Source: Amanita rubescens
Taxonomy: Eukaryota > Basidiomycota > Agaricomycetes > Agaricales > Amanitaceae
DNA length: 64,000 nt
Direction: 5' to 3'
Assembly: GCA_015039365.1 (NCBI GenBank)
Contig: WION01000032.1
Coordinates: 1-64,000 of the forward strand
In this document: positions 34,127 through 45,727 of the stretch, one piece after another
Numbering within the stretch: the stretch's first letter is position 1
How the letters are laid out: each line of letters begins with the position of its first letter
Notes under the pieces: generated by a model
What the model was told of the DNA's origin: nothing
Database searches by the model: none
Seen by the model: only the letters and a program-made list of their open reading frames with translations
Made by a program: the position numbers and the translations under genes

Positions 34127-35468
34127 GCGACGGTACGCTGTGTAGACGATGGTTTAGCTCGTCGTCTTTGAAGACGGGTTGGGATGCCTTACTGTCTGCT
34201 GAGGTCATTTATCTTGATGTTCTGGGGTTTCTCTTGGTGTTCTGAACATTCCTGCTACCAATTTGCGAGCTATATAACCTGGCCATGCTACAGCATTAGA
34301 ATTTTCGATACATCATATTATAGCAACTTACAGTCGTGATTTTGCTGCAGTGAAGGATCGGGCAAGAATGAATTTTACGTCCCGTGTCCAATACAGGAAC
34401 AAAAAAATTTGATTCGCAATAAATCATGCTATAGAGGTGAATAACAGCAGGAAATCGAGATATTCCGGACCTATCGAACTCAACAGTGCAAACCCTATGG
34501 AATTCCGAGGTCGGTACTTCGTGGATCCGGTCCAGTCAAGTCATCGAGGCCATGATCATCGGCGTCCAAGTCACTTCTGATAAGTTGTATTAGATTTCGT
34601 CATCTTGTCCATAGCAGTGTTTGATTGGACCTCGATGCGACGTACATACATTGGGAAAGAGCGACGGGGGTGCCGTACTAGAAAAGGTTCACATTTGTTA
34701 TGATACGACACAGCAACTTGGCGGCGAAAAATTGTATCCGAGGTGATATGCATCGGCCTTCTCTGTCGGTCATTAATCATAGCTACACATCTGAAGCTTG
34801 CACATCACATTCCGGTCCTTGGTCCAACTGTTATCTGTTGGAACGTGCCTAGACGGAGTCAAGTTTCGGATCTTGCGATCAGTGGGTGGCCGCATGATCG
34901 ATAGACCACCTACCGCTTGACGGTCCACTGATAACGATATGTTATGCGTGCTAATCACAGCTAATCAAAATGGACTTTTTGTCCCGGATCGGGCCGCCCT
35001 GTCAAGTAGGGCGTCACGGTGTGATATCAATCACACCCGGCCCGGTCATCTAGAGTCCCAGCACATGCGCCAACTGAATATGTACAGCTCACGACTTCTC
35101 ACAATGGTTGACCTACCTAAGCGTCATCGATGCTTTTACGAATCACTCAACTGGACTTCAAGTTGCAATAAACTCGGGATTGTTCTTAAGGAATCTCCAA
35201 AAAGCAGGCGCTCCGAGCCTCCGACTGATACGTCCCAACTTTATCTATGCGTGTCCGACTCTCTTGTCGCTAAAGGCATTCTCCGGTCTTCAGACCTTCG
35301 TTTGCAGGCAAATCACTTTGCTTGATGTACCCGAATGAGAATCCTGTCCGTCAAAGTTAGGAAGTAAATGTATTCATTCAAGATATATGTACGTATACTG
35401 AGGCGGTAATGAGACACAAGAAAACGCCGATGTAACGACATCGGTCACATCGCTGCAAGAGTACGAAA
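34127..35468. other. Interval between dsRBD genes B and C
   Basis: About 1.3 kb. The first part is the upstream region of gene B and shares an ATGCCTTACT-type block with the upstream regions of D and E. A rightward frame at 35108-35338 (FLRNLQKAGAPSLRLIRP, LSLKAFSGLQTF) looks faintly like an F-box/LRR tail but is isolated. I call no gene. Confidence 0.4.
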
Positions 35469-35830
35469 TCAACCATTCACGCCTAGATTAACCAAGGCTT
35501 GCTTAGCAGCCATCTCTTTAGCCTCCGCTTTCTTAGAGCCCTCCCCAGAGCCCATGTCTGTACCGTTTACTGAAACAAAATTATTAAAATGCTCATCTCA
35601 TCGGATGGAAGACGTACTCTGAACAGTTGACTTCCAGGTGCGTTGACTACCTTCTTTGATCTCTTCATCGATGTATTCAGGTTTTCCTAATTTTTGCTTT
35701 CCGGCGTGGTTATTAAGCCACATGCGATAGTCTGTGGCAAGGGATATAAATCCTTAGCCGATCTGGCTAGCTTCGAGTAGGATATAGGATACTTACGGTC
35801 CTGTTGTTGTTGCTGCTGCTGTTCGCTCAT
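35469..35830 (-). CDS. Mini dsRNA-binding-domain protein C
   Basis: Three exons, 35830-35797, 35731-35618 and 35569-35469, give 82 aa. A short polar leader (MSEQ plus a Gln run) precedes one complete dsRBD. Helix 1 reads MWLNNHAGKQKLGKPEYI, the strands WKSTVQING, and the loop plus helix 2 GSGEGSKKAEAKEMAAKQAL. The GxGxSKKxAK signature that contacts the dsRNA phosphates is fully present. The protein has no other domain, so it could act only by binding dsRNA or by pairing with another dsRBD. Intron phases close exactly. It is the best-preserved member of the group with A. Confidence 0.82.
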
Positions 35831-37190
35831 GTTTCCAGGCCGTTAGTAGCGATGGTTTGTAGCCATCCTAAAGCCCACTATTTATCTTGCAAATGGGACC
35901 TACAATATTCACCGAAGCTGCAGTGGCGCACCTTGCGAGGCAGGGACTCGCATCTATCGCCACTGACGCACCTCAATAGAATGTACAATTGTTTCGGTCG
36001 CAATGTGGACGAGACCGCAGAGAATGTAAACTTTGGTGTTGGTTGCCGCATTCGAGATCTAAATAGTACGGGAATTCGCACTATCACTTTCCATGGTCAG
36101 TGGTTGAACCTTTTCACCTGCTTATTGACCGCAAAAAAAACAAACCTGATCGCGAATACTAACTGACGCGAATCCAGACGAGGATTGCCATGTTCTTGAG
36201 GATCAACATGATGCCTGTAAGATGTATTGAAGACCTTCTAGAGAAGAATGGAAAGTTGTCATGCATGATGCAGCTGAGTGGAGCCCACAGTTCGGGTGCA
36301 AAAAAAAAAAACACTGGCTGAACCGCATTTACGTAACTAGCGTCTTAGCACACGCTTTTGCGTGCCGCCTGGTGCCGTCATAGCGCTTTCCTAGCGGAGT
36401 GCCAATTTTGCATTTCTTTTTACCCATCGATATCCTCCGCCGGTCATATATGATATGACTCATGTGTTCCTCATTACCGTGCTGTACAGGGTTCAACTCG
36501 AAGCCCGAAGAACGGAAGATGTGTACCAGTACTGCAGCTGTTGAAATGCGTAATGTTAATTAATTAATTAACGGCATGATAGGACCTGCACCGGTGACAG
36601 GCCCTCGCGTGACCGACTCCCGTTCGAGTCCGCATCATAGCACTTGATGAACAAGTCCGCTATATATATTAACCGCCGGACTACCACTTTGTCTAGCTTT
36701 GTCGGCGCTCTATTCTAGAAGACTGCGGCCGGTCTCCTCGGCCGTGTTTTTCAATCTTTTAGATACCGAATATGATACCGCCATACTAGTGGTCCCCGCG
36801 GATACCGCATATGACTTGTTGTTGACTAGCTCTATGATTCAGATACGTTCTAGACCGCTCCGTTCCCCTCAATTGAAAACCCGATTGGACCTGACTTGAT
36901 AGCTCTAAAACATGGCTGCCTCGATTAGAACAACTTGGCTGTTCATGACGAAGTGCATGATAAAAGTAAATTCTTGTCACGGTAGATACTAGACGATGCG
37001 GCATCGGCCGTTGTGCTAAGGTCAGATCGAAGTCGAGACGGCTAACGTTGTCAGAAGTGGATGTGATAACTTGAAACTGATTACTAGAAAATTGAGTGTA
37101 TAATAACCGTCATAATAAGCCTACAAGGTTACAGTATACTAAAGAATTATTAACCGGTAGTATAATTCAATCATGGCTCATCCGAACATC
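35831..37190. other. Interval between dsRBD genes C and D
   Basis: No gene recognised. It contains an A-run near 36300, a TTAA-repeat near 36557 and the block 36826-36899 that matches 27128-27197. The 37090-37190 sequence (3' flank of D) matches 43500-43589 (3' flank of E), including a shared TATACTAAAGAATTATTAACCG. Confidence 0.5.
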
Positions 37191-37455
37191 CTAGTTGATT
37201 TTGACAGTCGGCTGACCGAAATATTCCAGACCTCTGGCTGCGGCGATCTGCTTAGCTTTATCTTTACTCGTGGCTGTTCCCTCTCCGCATGTAGTGCCAC
37301 CAACTATTCATGGTCATTTACAAAAGAAAAGCTTCGTCAAGTGGGTGCACACCTTGTACAATGACCCTCCAGTCGCGTCCGTTGTAAGCAGGATCAGAAT
37401 ATTCGGGTGTTTTTCCGGACATTGCGGTACGAGTGTAGTCGTGTAGACGACGCAT
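37191..37455 (-). CDS. Mini dsRNA-binding-domain protein D
   Basis: Two exons, 37455-37353 and 37303-37191, give 71 aa. The start MRRLHDY is shared with E. Strands read DWRVIVQVGG, and the loop and helix TCGEGTATSKDKAKQIAAAR, then GLEYFGQ. The intron (49 nt, phase 1) falls at the same codon as in B and E. Differences from E are spread through the coding region, yet no stop or frameshift appears in ~213 nt, which suggests coding constraint. Helix 1 is short, so the fold may be an atypical dsRBD. Confidence 0.72.
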
Positions 37456-38299
37456 GTTTGCTGTGTTGACGATTCATTATTTGTTCACTTTAATCAAGTC
37501 AAATGCCTTACTATCACCAGAATTGTTGGGCTCGACTTGCATCATCTTGTCTTGCTGGAATGGAGTTCTGGCTGCGGTGCTTCAAATGGAGTGAGATTTT
37601 AGCTGCGACGAGCTGGAATGAGACACTAACTGTGATTCCTTCGAATGGAGCGTTTGCTGAGATGGGTTCTACCCTCAAAATCGACCATGTTATATACCCC
37701 TCCTACAGCATTCAAATCGGACACCATAGTATAGCAGCTACAGCATAGTTCCGCTGCAGGGAGAGGTTGAGGAAGGATCGGTTGCACATCCCGGTGTCCG
37801 GTTATGGGACAAGAATGATGCATTTCCCGTTAAGTTTGCTATTAGAAACGTGTAACAGCACTGTGCATAAAATTCAGGTATTCTGGCACTTTTTCCGAGG
37901 CTGAGCTCAAAAAATGGGCAATACAGGGCATTGAAACCCGGGTTTCCGAGAGTTAGACGCTTGCCAAACCGATGATATCATCTCAGTGATGCGTATACGG
38001 GCAGACGTCATAATCTTGTTAGATTTGAATTTAGAATTTACCCCATTGTTGTATAATGGAGATATACTGGGAAAGGGCGGGCCGACAAAGTCTCCCCGTT
38101 TTGTACAATGTGGTACAGCAATGCCAGTCGGCGGATGCCCGATTTGTACATGGGGCGCTTTACCGCTCGTCATGACGCCCCACGCTTGGCGCCTGGCACC
38201 GCATTCCCGCCGGAACTTCTTGCCTCAGGCTGCTGCAACGTACAATGGTTACATTCGTGTTTCTCGGATCCTACTACCCGGTGGACCGGGAATTCGAAA
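37456..38299. other. Upstream region of dsRBD gene D, no gene
   Basis: The first ~100 bp match the upstream region of gene E (43908 onward). Open frames at 37986-38402 have no domain and overlap in three frames. Confidence 0.4.
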
Positions 38300-40200
38300 T
38301 GCAACACGGCACACCTTCTTGCGGTGGGCGGTGGATTACTTGCCACTTCAGCTTACATTGTTCGATGATGTTCCGGAGAATAGGTTATCGCTATCAAGCT
38401 AGGGAAAAGTACCTATGGGCGCTGATGTCAGGCTCTTCGAAAAAAAAAAACGAATGAGCATTTAAATTCCGACCGGAAAAGGGAAATCTTACATACCAGA
38501 ACATACAATGACCGGATTTCTGCATTTCGGATCTTGTTGTTAGGGCAAATCGAGATGTAAAAACATCGCACTACACAACTACAGCGCATCTGGACCAGCT
38601 TCAGATGCGATAATGGTCCGCGGGATACAATTATCGCTATCATGCTATAGAACCACACGTAAATGATATCCCACGAATTAGACTTACGGTATCAAGGGGA
38701 ATATCGGAAGCCCCCGCTTAGTTCCCTGGCCCTAGCTTGTACCTATACCGCAATAAAGTGTAACGAAAGACGTCACCTACCGGAACTTTACAGCAATCTC
38801 ATTTCAGACTGCTTGGCTTACTACCTGCACTTAATCATTTAGAAAGACATTCAAAGCAGTTTAGGTATCAAACCGCGCTCCTCTCTACATTCTTCGCATT
38901 GTTTCGCACCTCGTGATTTCGAGGGCGGCTGTTTGAGCGCTACGCTTGTTCTCGAACAGGATGAGGCCATACGGGCCCAGACTCAAGTACACCCTTTTCC
39001 GGTTTTTCCGGTTTTTCCGGTTCCGACCAGTGAGCCCATTTCATGTCCCAGAACAGCACAGTACCTAAAGGCGTTGATATTAGGCTCTCCGAGGAAAGGA
39101 GAAGAAAGCATAGATAATATCGAGCGGGCCAAGCTCTCCGTTTCCTAGTACTGGCCCTTAGAACTTGTGACTGTATCGCATACTGCCTACCGGAGCTGTA
39201 ACAGCAACTCCATCTGCGAACTGTTGCGAAGCAGTTCGCTTTGGAGTAATTATTCTTCGCATTATTTCCGCGCATCGTGACCCGAAACGTCTCTTTTGGG
39301 CGGCGCTCTTGTTCTCAAGCACAGGCCGAGATTCGAGCATCCCCATTCCCGGCTGTTAAAATCCCGGCTAGTGAACTCATTTCATAACCTGAAACTCGGA
39401 CTTACGGTGCCGAAATGCGATGATATTAGGCTTGCCCAGGGAGAACAAAAAAAAAGACATCGAATGAGCTCGATCGAGCTCGAAATCCTAACCTGTATCT
39501 GTATCGCAAAATATCACGTGTAAAAGCAAACTCAGCCTACCGGGGCTGTAAATCACTCGCGACCCTGTTCCCGTGCACTTTGTTTCGACATTTGTAGCAA
39601 TTGTTATTTCATTCTTCGCTCTATTTCCACCCACATGACCCGAACTGGGCGCCTTGTTAAGCGCCGCGCTTGTTCAAGCACAGGACAAAGCACACCCTTT
39701 TCCTAACTTGTTTCAGTCCCGGCGGAGTCGCGCGTAAATAAAAAAACAGACTACTTGCATCACTCATCGCCGGTGGCATCTTAAAATCCAATCAAAACCG
39801 GGACTAATTCTTGCCTGCTGTGTGCATCATTTCGGATCATACCGACGGGAAGGACCGCAAAAATGCCTCGACATACCATTACAGGCGACGATTTCCAACT
39901 TGGCAAACGTTCGTGGGTTAACATGATAATGATAATAATGATGATACTAGTAGACCCACACGTCATCGCAAACCTGCGAATTGTACTTGCGGCGATATGG
40001 AGGCTCCGAGGAAATGCGGGGAAAGCCACAGTTTTGAGTACTAGAGAATCATTAGTACCCACCCGAGCTCTTGTAACCCTGGCCCTCGAAAGCAGTTCAG
40101 CTATCCGTTCTTCATTCTTTGCATTATTTCAGAAATTCCAATTTCGTGGGTTTGTGTTCCACAAGCGCCAGGTTGTCTTTGCACGGGGCCCCAGCCTTTC
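38300..40200. repeat. Decayed tandem repeat array
   Basis: A unit of about 350-410 bp recurs imperfectly at least three times. Landmarks are CCTACCGG at 38776, 39186 and 39535, each followed by a ...TTCTTCGC(A/T)...TTTC... block and a CTTGTTC-CAAGCACAGG-type block. An inner short repeat, CCGGTTTTT, occurs at ~38999-39020. No coding content recognised. Confidence 0.5.
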
Positions 40201-40440
40201 TCGGGAACGTGGGCGTTCTGAGTCACGGTACAGGGTCGGCAATTCACGGTTCATTTCTCCCGGTCACTACTCTCATCTCTCAGGCTATGGATTCTTAACT
40301 TATTCCCGAGTCTCACAGCGATTCTTACCCCTCCCCTTCGTCCACCACGTATAGCTCAGCCGCTGTTCCTCCACCCCCCCACTCTCTCGGAGTCCTACAG
40401 TTGTAAACAGCATACCCCACACTCACACCCACAACACGTA

Positions 40441-40979
40441 ATGTCAAAATCAAACTCAGGCCCGAGGATCCGTTCAGCGTCGTGTCTATGCGGGGCAGTC
40501 AAGTTTGATATTACCGGTGACCCGGTGACGTTCATGGTCTGCCATTGCGTCAACTGTCAAAAAGCAACCGGGTCGGTGTTTATGTCAAATACGTTTTTCA
40601 AAGCAAAGGTTCGCAGCGCGTCCCCCTTCGTGCAATTTGGATTTGAATTTTTTTTTGAAAAAAGAACGTACACATAACGCAAGGTCAAGACAAAATCTCT
40701 GGATACGAAGATAAAGCGACTAAAAGCGGCCGATCTTTTCTTCGCTCGTTCTGCTCTCAGTGCGGGGCTAACGTGTTGATTGGTAACCCCGGAGGAGATA
40801 TTATAGGCGTTCCTGTGGGCGTGGTGGATGATTCTTGTGATTGGAGTGAGTTATCGGTGTTTATCCGCGCAAAGACCGATTCTGACGTGGCGCGTGCAGT
40901 TCCGCGAAGAGAATTGTTCACGCATGCCCGCAAGCCTTGGGTAAAGGAGATTACGACGAAGGCTAAATCGAAACTTTAG
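40441..40979 (+). CDS. GFA/CENP-V family protein (Mss4-like fold)
   Basis: Two exons, 40441-40608 and 40665-40979, give 160 aa. Zinc-binding cysteines are in place: SCLCGAVKF, CHCVNCQKATGSVF and FCSQCGANV. The intermediate region matches the glutathione-dependent formaldehyde-activating enzyme family (GYEDKATKSGRSFLRSF). The length is typical for single-domain fungal members. The family binds structural zinc and often acts on small carbon or thiol adducts; the specific substrate is unknown. The acceptor at 40664 was selected because it alone joins the two conserved halves in frame. Confidence 0.9.
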
Positions 40980-41073
40980 CTCTTCCCCATATTCATGTTC
41001 ACACACGTTCTGGCATGTTAACTCGGAAATACCCAATAATAGACATCGTTTTCTGATATACATCGCATCCCTG

Positions 41074-42842
41074 TCATGAAGGATACGGAAGAAACTTGAC
41101 AAAAACTCTATCTATATCATGTAGTTGCGCCTGAACGTCATAATCTTCCTTTGGCAACGTCTGCGCGTCCAAGTCAGTCCACCTTGTTCAAAAAACCAAC
41201 CAAGCCCATCGTCACTCACCTCATCGTCATCAGGTTCAGAATACAAATTCCCCACTACACCCGCCAAATCATAATGAACCTGAGAACCTTGCGCAATCCC
41301 GATTTGAGCCTTGAGCTCGTCTAAAAGGCGAACAGCCTCAGACGATAGAGGATCCGCGTCTGTCCACGAATCGCGACGCGAATCCGTGCCAGCTATCATA
41401 TTGACGGATGTAGCAATATCAATATTGCACCATGCGTTCATCATGGCTTTCATTAGCAGGTTTGCGGTCTAGCGCGTGGTACGTCAGAATGTTTAGTGAT
41501 GGATGAAGAAGAGGCACGTTACCTTCGTCGGCGTGGATTGGTTGTCCCCCCTGTGAGGTGGTTGAGGTAGTTCAGTAATAGGCCGTCGTGCAGCTATCGT
41601 GAGCAAGGGTAAGACTTGAAGGCTTGCTTTTGTTAAGAAGAGGGAAAGCACACCATGATCGCGTCGCATAACCGTTCAAAGAACTTGACGTGCTAAATGA
41701 GCTCACGAATTCGGGGCGAGGGAGCGCGAGACTACTCACCAAAGAAGCTAGCCTCCGCAAGTATAACTCGTGTACGGCAACTTTCAGCCTCTCTTTTTGA
41801 ACCTGTTCTGAGGAGATTTGCTTTCCAGATTGTTAGAACAAACAGAATTTTCGAACGGCGCGCATCGTACCGAGATAGTTGGAAACCCACGGGTCGGGGT
41901 CAAGTCCGGCGATAGCGACCTAGTTTGAGAAGGCAAGCCGCTCTAGAAGCGTACTTGACTAATTTGTCTTCGTTTTGGATGATTTCTAGGAAGAAAAGGA
42001 ATCATGACTTGAGCGGAGTGGCGTTGAGAGCATGAGGCTCACCGTTGACGAGCTTGGCGGATTGGGTGGCCGGAGCGAGAGCTGATTTTCCGGCCTTCGA
42101 GTCCGTATTTGCACAGGATGACAAAGGCTCCTATGAGGTGTCAAGGACCTAGATGTGGAGATGCGGGGTAACTGACTTGCGTAGTCTCTCATGGTTGCGA
42201 CGAGGTGAGCTGCAATTCGGAGGTAAGCAAGCTTCGCAGACGCTTTAAGTAGAGGCTGAATACCTATGTGTAGGGCTTCGCTGACGTTGACAGCTGACAA
42301 AACTTAATGAATGTCGTGTAACTGCCGATCACGATAGGTAGTCACCTTTATTAATGGATCCACCTGGATTAACGAGTAAGTGACCAGGTTGGTACAAAAA
42401 GACATGACGACTTACTGAATAAGAAAAGGATAGAATAGACATCGAGGGTAGGATCTACGGTTTGACCGATAGGTAAAAGTCTTTCAACTAGCTGCATATA
42501 TGCGTCAAGAACAAGAACATTGACATGAAAAACGACACTTACGCGCTCATACATGACTCTTTCCTGCGGCGTCAGAGTACCAAACAATCTTCTCTGGAGG
42601 TCAGGAAAATCCCTCGCTCCATTCGCCGCCACAACTTTATCCACTTGATCTGCCGTTTGTTTCTTCTGTTCAAGTCGTTCAACAGGTACGAGCTTCTCCC
42701 TTGCACTCCTCTGCAATTTTCTAATATCAAACGCAAGCTGCATCGCCCTATCCCTTAGATTCAAATTATCCGCGTGCCAAACTACGGCCAACCATCACTT
42801 CAGCACAAGTCAAAAAGGTCGAAAGAAAGGACACATACCCAT
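41074..42842 (-). CDS. Uncharacterised helical protein
   Basis: The start is ATGG (42842-42839), a 4-nt first coding exon. Exons follow at 42781-42543, 42491-42416, 42293-42181, 42130-42043, 41985-41960, 41919-41871 and 41802-41740, and further exons run to a stop at 41074. Segments include ADNLNLRDRAMQLAFDIRKL, DFPDLQRRLFGTLTPQERVM, NEDKLVAIAGLDPDPWVS and KREAESCRTRVILAEASFF. It is largely helical and polar, without signal peptide or membrane segments. The intron after 42181 has a GC donor (GCAAGT). The join after 41740 does not close in frame with the next obvious exon (FFERLCDAIM), so either I mis-split it or it carries a lesion. I do not recognise the family. Confidence 0.6.
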
Positions 42843-43589
42843 CGCGGCTGGTTTTCCGTTCAAACGCTGGGCATACGATGGCAGGAATTTATACAAGTGG
42901 GACGGCTCAACGGCCCATAATCCTCATGACCCCCAAAATGGACAGAGAGGTGCGAACACCGCATCCTGGGACTCAACATCGGGTATTTCCTTGTTCACGT
43001 TTTTTTTGACGTCGCCTGATATGGTATCATAGTACAACGTGTAGAATGATAAGGTGATCGAGTGATCATGTGGGGTGCGTCAAACAAGTTTGTTTGCGCT
43101 GTAGGCGCATGTGGGACCTGGTTGTGGATCGTTGTGTGCTTGGATTTTCGAGGTTAAATAAGTAGAACTAACGTTGTTAAAAGATGTATAAGTGTATGGA
43201 ACGTCGAGAGAGTAAGGCTGGCTTGTAGAAAAGGAAAGAGGTTGGACACTTGAGGACAAAGCGAGTTCCACAATCGTCAATATTTGGCTCAGGTCCCGTT
43301 GTGGCTGTGCTTCTGCCGAACTCCTGGAATCTCAGCGGAGGTGGAACGTGATTGCAGTATAGCAGAGAGCTTCCATTTGCTGTGAAATGATTTCTAGAGG
43401 GCATTGATACGTGGCGATGCGGCAGCGGCACTTGTCAATAAAAGCACTTTACCAACTCAGGTTATCCCAAGTGAATGCGGTAACAAACCGACTAGTAGAT
43501 ACTAGAAAATTGAGTATAGAATAGACATATTCACAGTATACTAAAGAATTATTAACCGGTGGTATAATTCATTCAGCGCTTATCCGAAC
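42843..43589. other. Intergenic region
   Basis: About 750 bp between the uncharacterised gene and dsRBD E. Overlapping leftward frames (43080-43431) lack domains. The last ~90 bp are homologous to the 3' flank of dsRBD D. Confidence 0.4.
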
Positions 43590-43853
43590 CTAGTCAATTT
43601 CGACACACTCTTGGCCAAAAGATTCCAGAGCTCTGGCCGCGGCGGTATTCCTAGCTTTCCGTTTATTAGCGGCATACCCTTCACCGCATATTTCGCCATC
43701 GACTATTCATGGTCACTTTACGAAAAATGCTTCATCAGGTGGGTACTCACCTTGGACAACGATCGTCCATCCATATCCGTCGTAACCCCCTCTCTCAGAA
43801 TATACAGGTTGGCCCTTGCGCGCTACACGAACGTAGTCGTGTAGACGACGCAT
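43590..43853 (-). CDS. Mini dsRNA-binding-domain protein E
   Basis: Two exons, 43853-43751 and 43702-43590, give 71 aa. It begins MRRLHDYVRVARKGQPVYSE. The strands are GWTIVVQVDG and the loop and helix are ICGEGYAANKRKARNTAAAR, then ALESFGQE. The NKRKAR basic patch corresponds to the KKxAK of canonical dsRBDs. Intron position, exon lengths (103 and 113 nt) and stop context equal those of D, ~6.4 kb away, while the protein differs at many sites. Confidence 0.74.
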
Positions 43854-44267
43854 GTTTGCTGTGATGATGATTCATTATTTGTTCACTCTAATCAAGTCAA
43901 ATGCCTTACTGTCACCGGGACCATTGGGCTTGACTGGCATCTTTTTTTCGCGTTGGAATGGAGTTCTGCTTGCGGTGCTTTCAATATCCTCGTCCTTCTG
44001 GCTTGCTATCACCTTATGTCAGTTTTAAAATCTGAAGTGAAGATAACAACAAACCAATGATGGGGTGAGTTGCATCGGAGTCATACTGCGTAAAAACATT
44101 TTAGACTTCATAGCCTGAAATAAGAATTTCATCTTACCTGCGATTTTGAGTCCAACTCTTTGCTGTTAAGGCACATGATATAGCACATGTGGGTAAAAGG
44201 GACATTAGAGAGCAGGCTTACTTGATTAGAACAACGCTCTCTGCGGAGAATGTAATAAGTATTCTGG
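43854..44267. other. Short intergenic region
   Basis: Holds the upstream region of dsRBD E (block shared with 37497 onward) and the 3' flank of the next leftward gene. This flank is also duplicated near 48530-48780. Confidence 0.5.
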
Positions 44268-45727
44268 TCATACACGATGATAGGATCCGTTACCATATTC
44301 ACCAATCATTGCCTTGTAAGAACGCTTTACGTTTTCTAGTAAGCGATCGATCTTAGGATTTAAAGGGTCTTCCATAAAATCCTGCAGCGGACTTAAGTAT
44401 CTCGCAACCCGTTACCAAAGGCTCGTGCTTACACGCGGCAACTGATCGCACCATACGCTGTCGTGCACGAGTGCTACGCTGGCCTCTGGTTTCTGTTTCA
44501 ACCAGGTCATCAATCCGCATTCTGAATCATGAGTGATATCTCACCAAGTGTAGAAGCATGACGTTAATTGGATCGGAAGGGTGAAGCTGATGTTACGAGC
44601 CCAATCAGGTGAGGCAGCTCGAGAATGAGTAATACGCACGGGAGCTGTTGCTCTGAAAACGTCTTCCAGTATGACTTTTTCGAGCCACGGCTCTTGTTTA
44701 TGTAATTCGCAGGATGGGTCGACTACATTCGTTGGGATGGCTTGAGGCGCTTGAGTTTGAAAAGGCCAGTCCATATTGAGTCCTACATTGTGACTAGGAC
44801 CCGATGCGCTGTGGTCGCCGCTGGAGGTTTGATGAAATGAATCGGTTTGGCCACCCGAAACCTGGTGGCTTGAGGAACTAGTGATTGTCCTTGTGAACGG
44901 TGGGTTGGAAGACTCTCCATCCTGGCACCTCACATCAATGGCGCCATTAAGCTCATCCCATATATCCGGCCGCAGCATGATTTTGATGCCGCGCAAGAAA
45001 ACGCATTGATTTGGTTCGTCATTATCGGAAAGAATTATGTCAGTCGGTTTTGGTCCTACTCTCGCATCTACCTTGCCCCGTTTAGGTTCCCATCGACACA
45101 ATCCTTTGTCGAAAATGAGTTGATGGTCACTGTTGGCCGTCGGATTCGCATAGAAGACTGAAATACCCCAGTTCATGGACTTCGTACATTCTGTAACAAG
45201 ATAAAGGGACCCGTTGGAGATATCCCTGCCACCTTCATTCAGCGCATACTTGTACCAACGTGCGGCGTGATGAGCAGCATGCGCTTGGAAATGGCGAACG
45301 TTCATTGCTTCATAAACAGTGGCGCCTGTAGGCAAAGCAAGGACGGCTCCTTTGGCTGAACATTGAAAGGCAGAAGAGCTATAAATGCTTCTGTAAATGA
45401 CTTGTACGGCACAATTTGTCATACTTACGAACTATGATCATGGATTACATTGACATGATGACTGGTCAGACATACACCAGGATCAAATTTACCGTTAACT
45501 CTGATTATGGGCTTGATAAATTCAAAGCTGTCAGGAAGTATCGATGGATTGACCCCAACATCCGATGGATCGTCATGTCGACAAACGCTGAATAGGAAGT
45601 CGAAGGCCCCGTTTGCGGTTACCAGACCAACATCGCCGATCCTTACTCCTCTCCTCAGGTATGCCGCCGGAAGACCTCCGGATGGCGTAGGCATATAGAG
45701 AGGATAACCTGCCTCGAGAAACAACAT
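44268..45727 (-). CDS. Uncharacterised Agaricomycete protein (GVRIGDVG family), copy A
   Basis: Starts MLFLEAGYPLYMPTPSGGLP, followed by AYLRRGVRIGDVGLVTANGA. The second exon (from 45390) has VLALPTGATVYEAMNVRHF, ARWYKYALNEGGRDISNGSL, YLVTECTKSMNWGISVFY and NQCVFLRGIKIMLRP. After an intron (~44650-44600) come PSDPINVMLLHL, MTWLKQKPEASVALVHDSVW and a last exon ending at 44268. Third-position differences from copy B confirm the frames. I have seen this arrangement in many mushroom proteins but know no function for it; it has no signal peptide or membrane segment. An in-frame continuation upstream (45832-45728) means the true start may lie further right. Confidence 0.72.

Noticed and set aside
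34939..35338. Rightward frames with faint LRR-like composition
   Set aside because: Too short and isolated, no F-box, and two frames compete; kept only as a note in the interval.
36590..36640. GTTCGAGTCC stretch resembling a tRNA T-arm
   Set aside because: The surrounding sequence does not fold into D, anticodon and acceptor arms, so no tRNA is called.
37986..38402. Rightward frame of 138 codons
   Set aside because: Three overlapping frames, no domain, and it runs into the tandem-repeat array.
44590..44660. Reading the GVRIGDVG second exon straight through to 44541
   Set aside because: The apparent C-terminus there is intron sequence; splicing at ~44650/44600 restores conserved PSDPINVMLLHL and the downstream exons in both copies.
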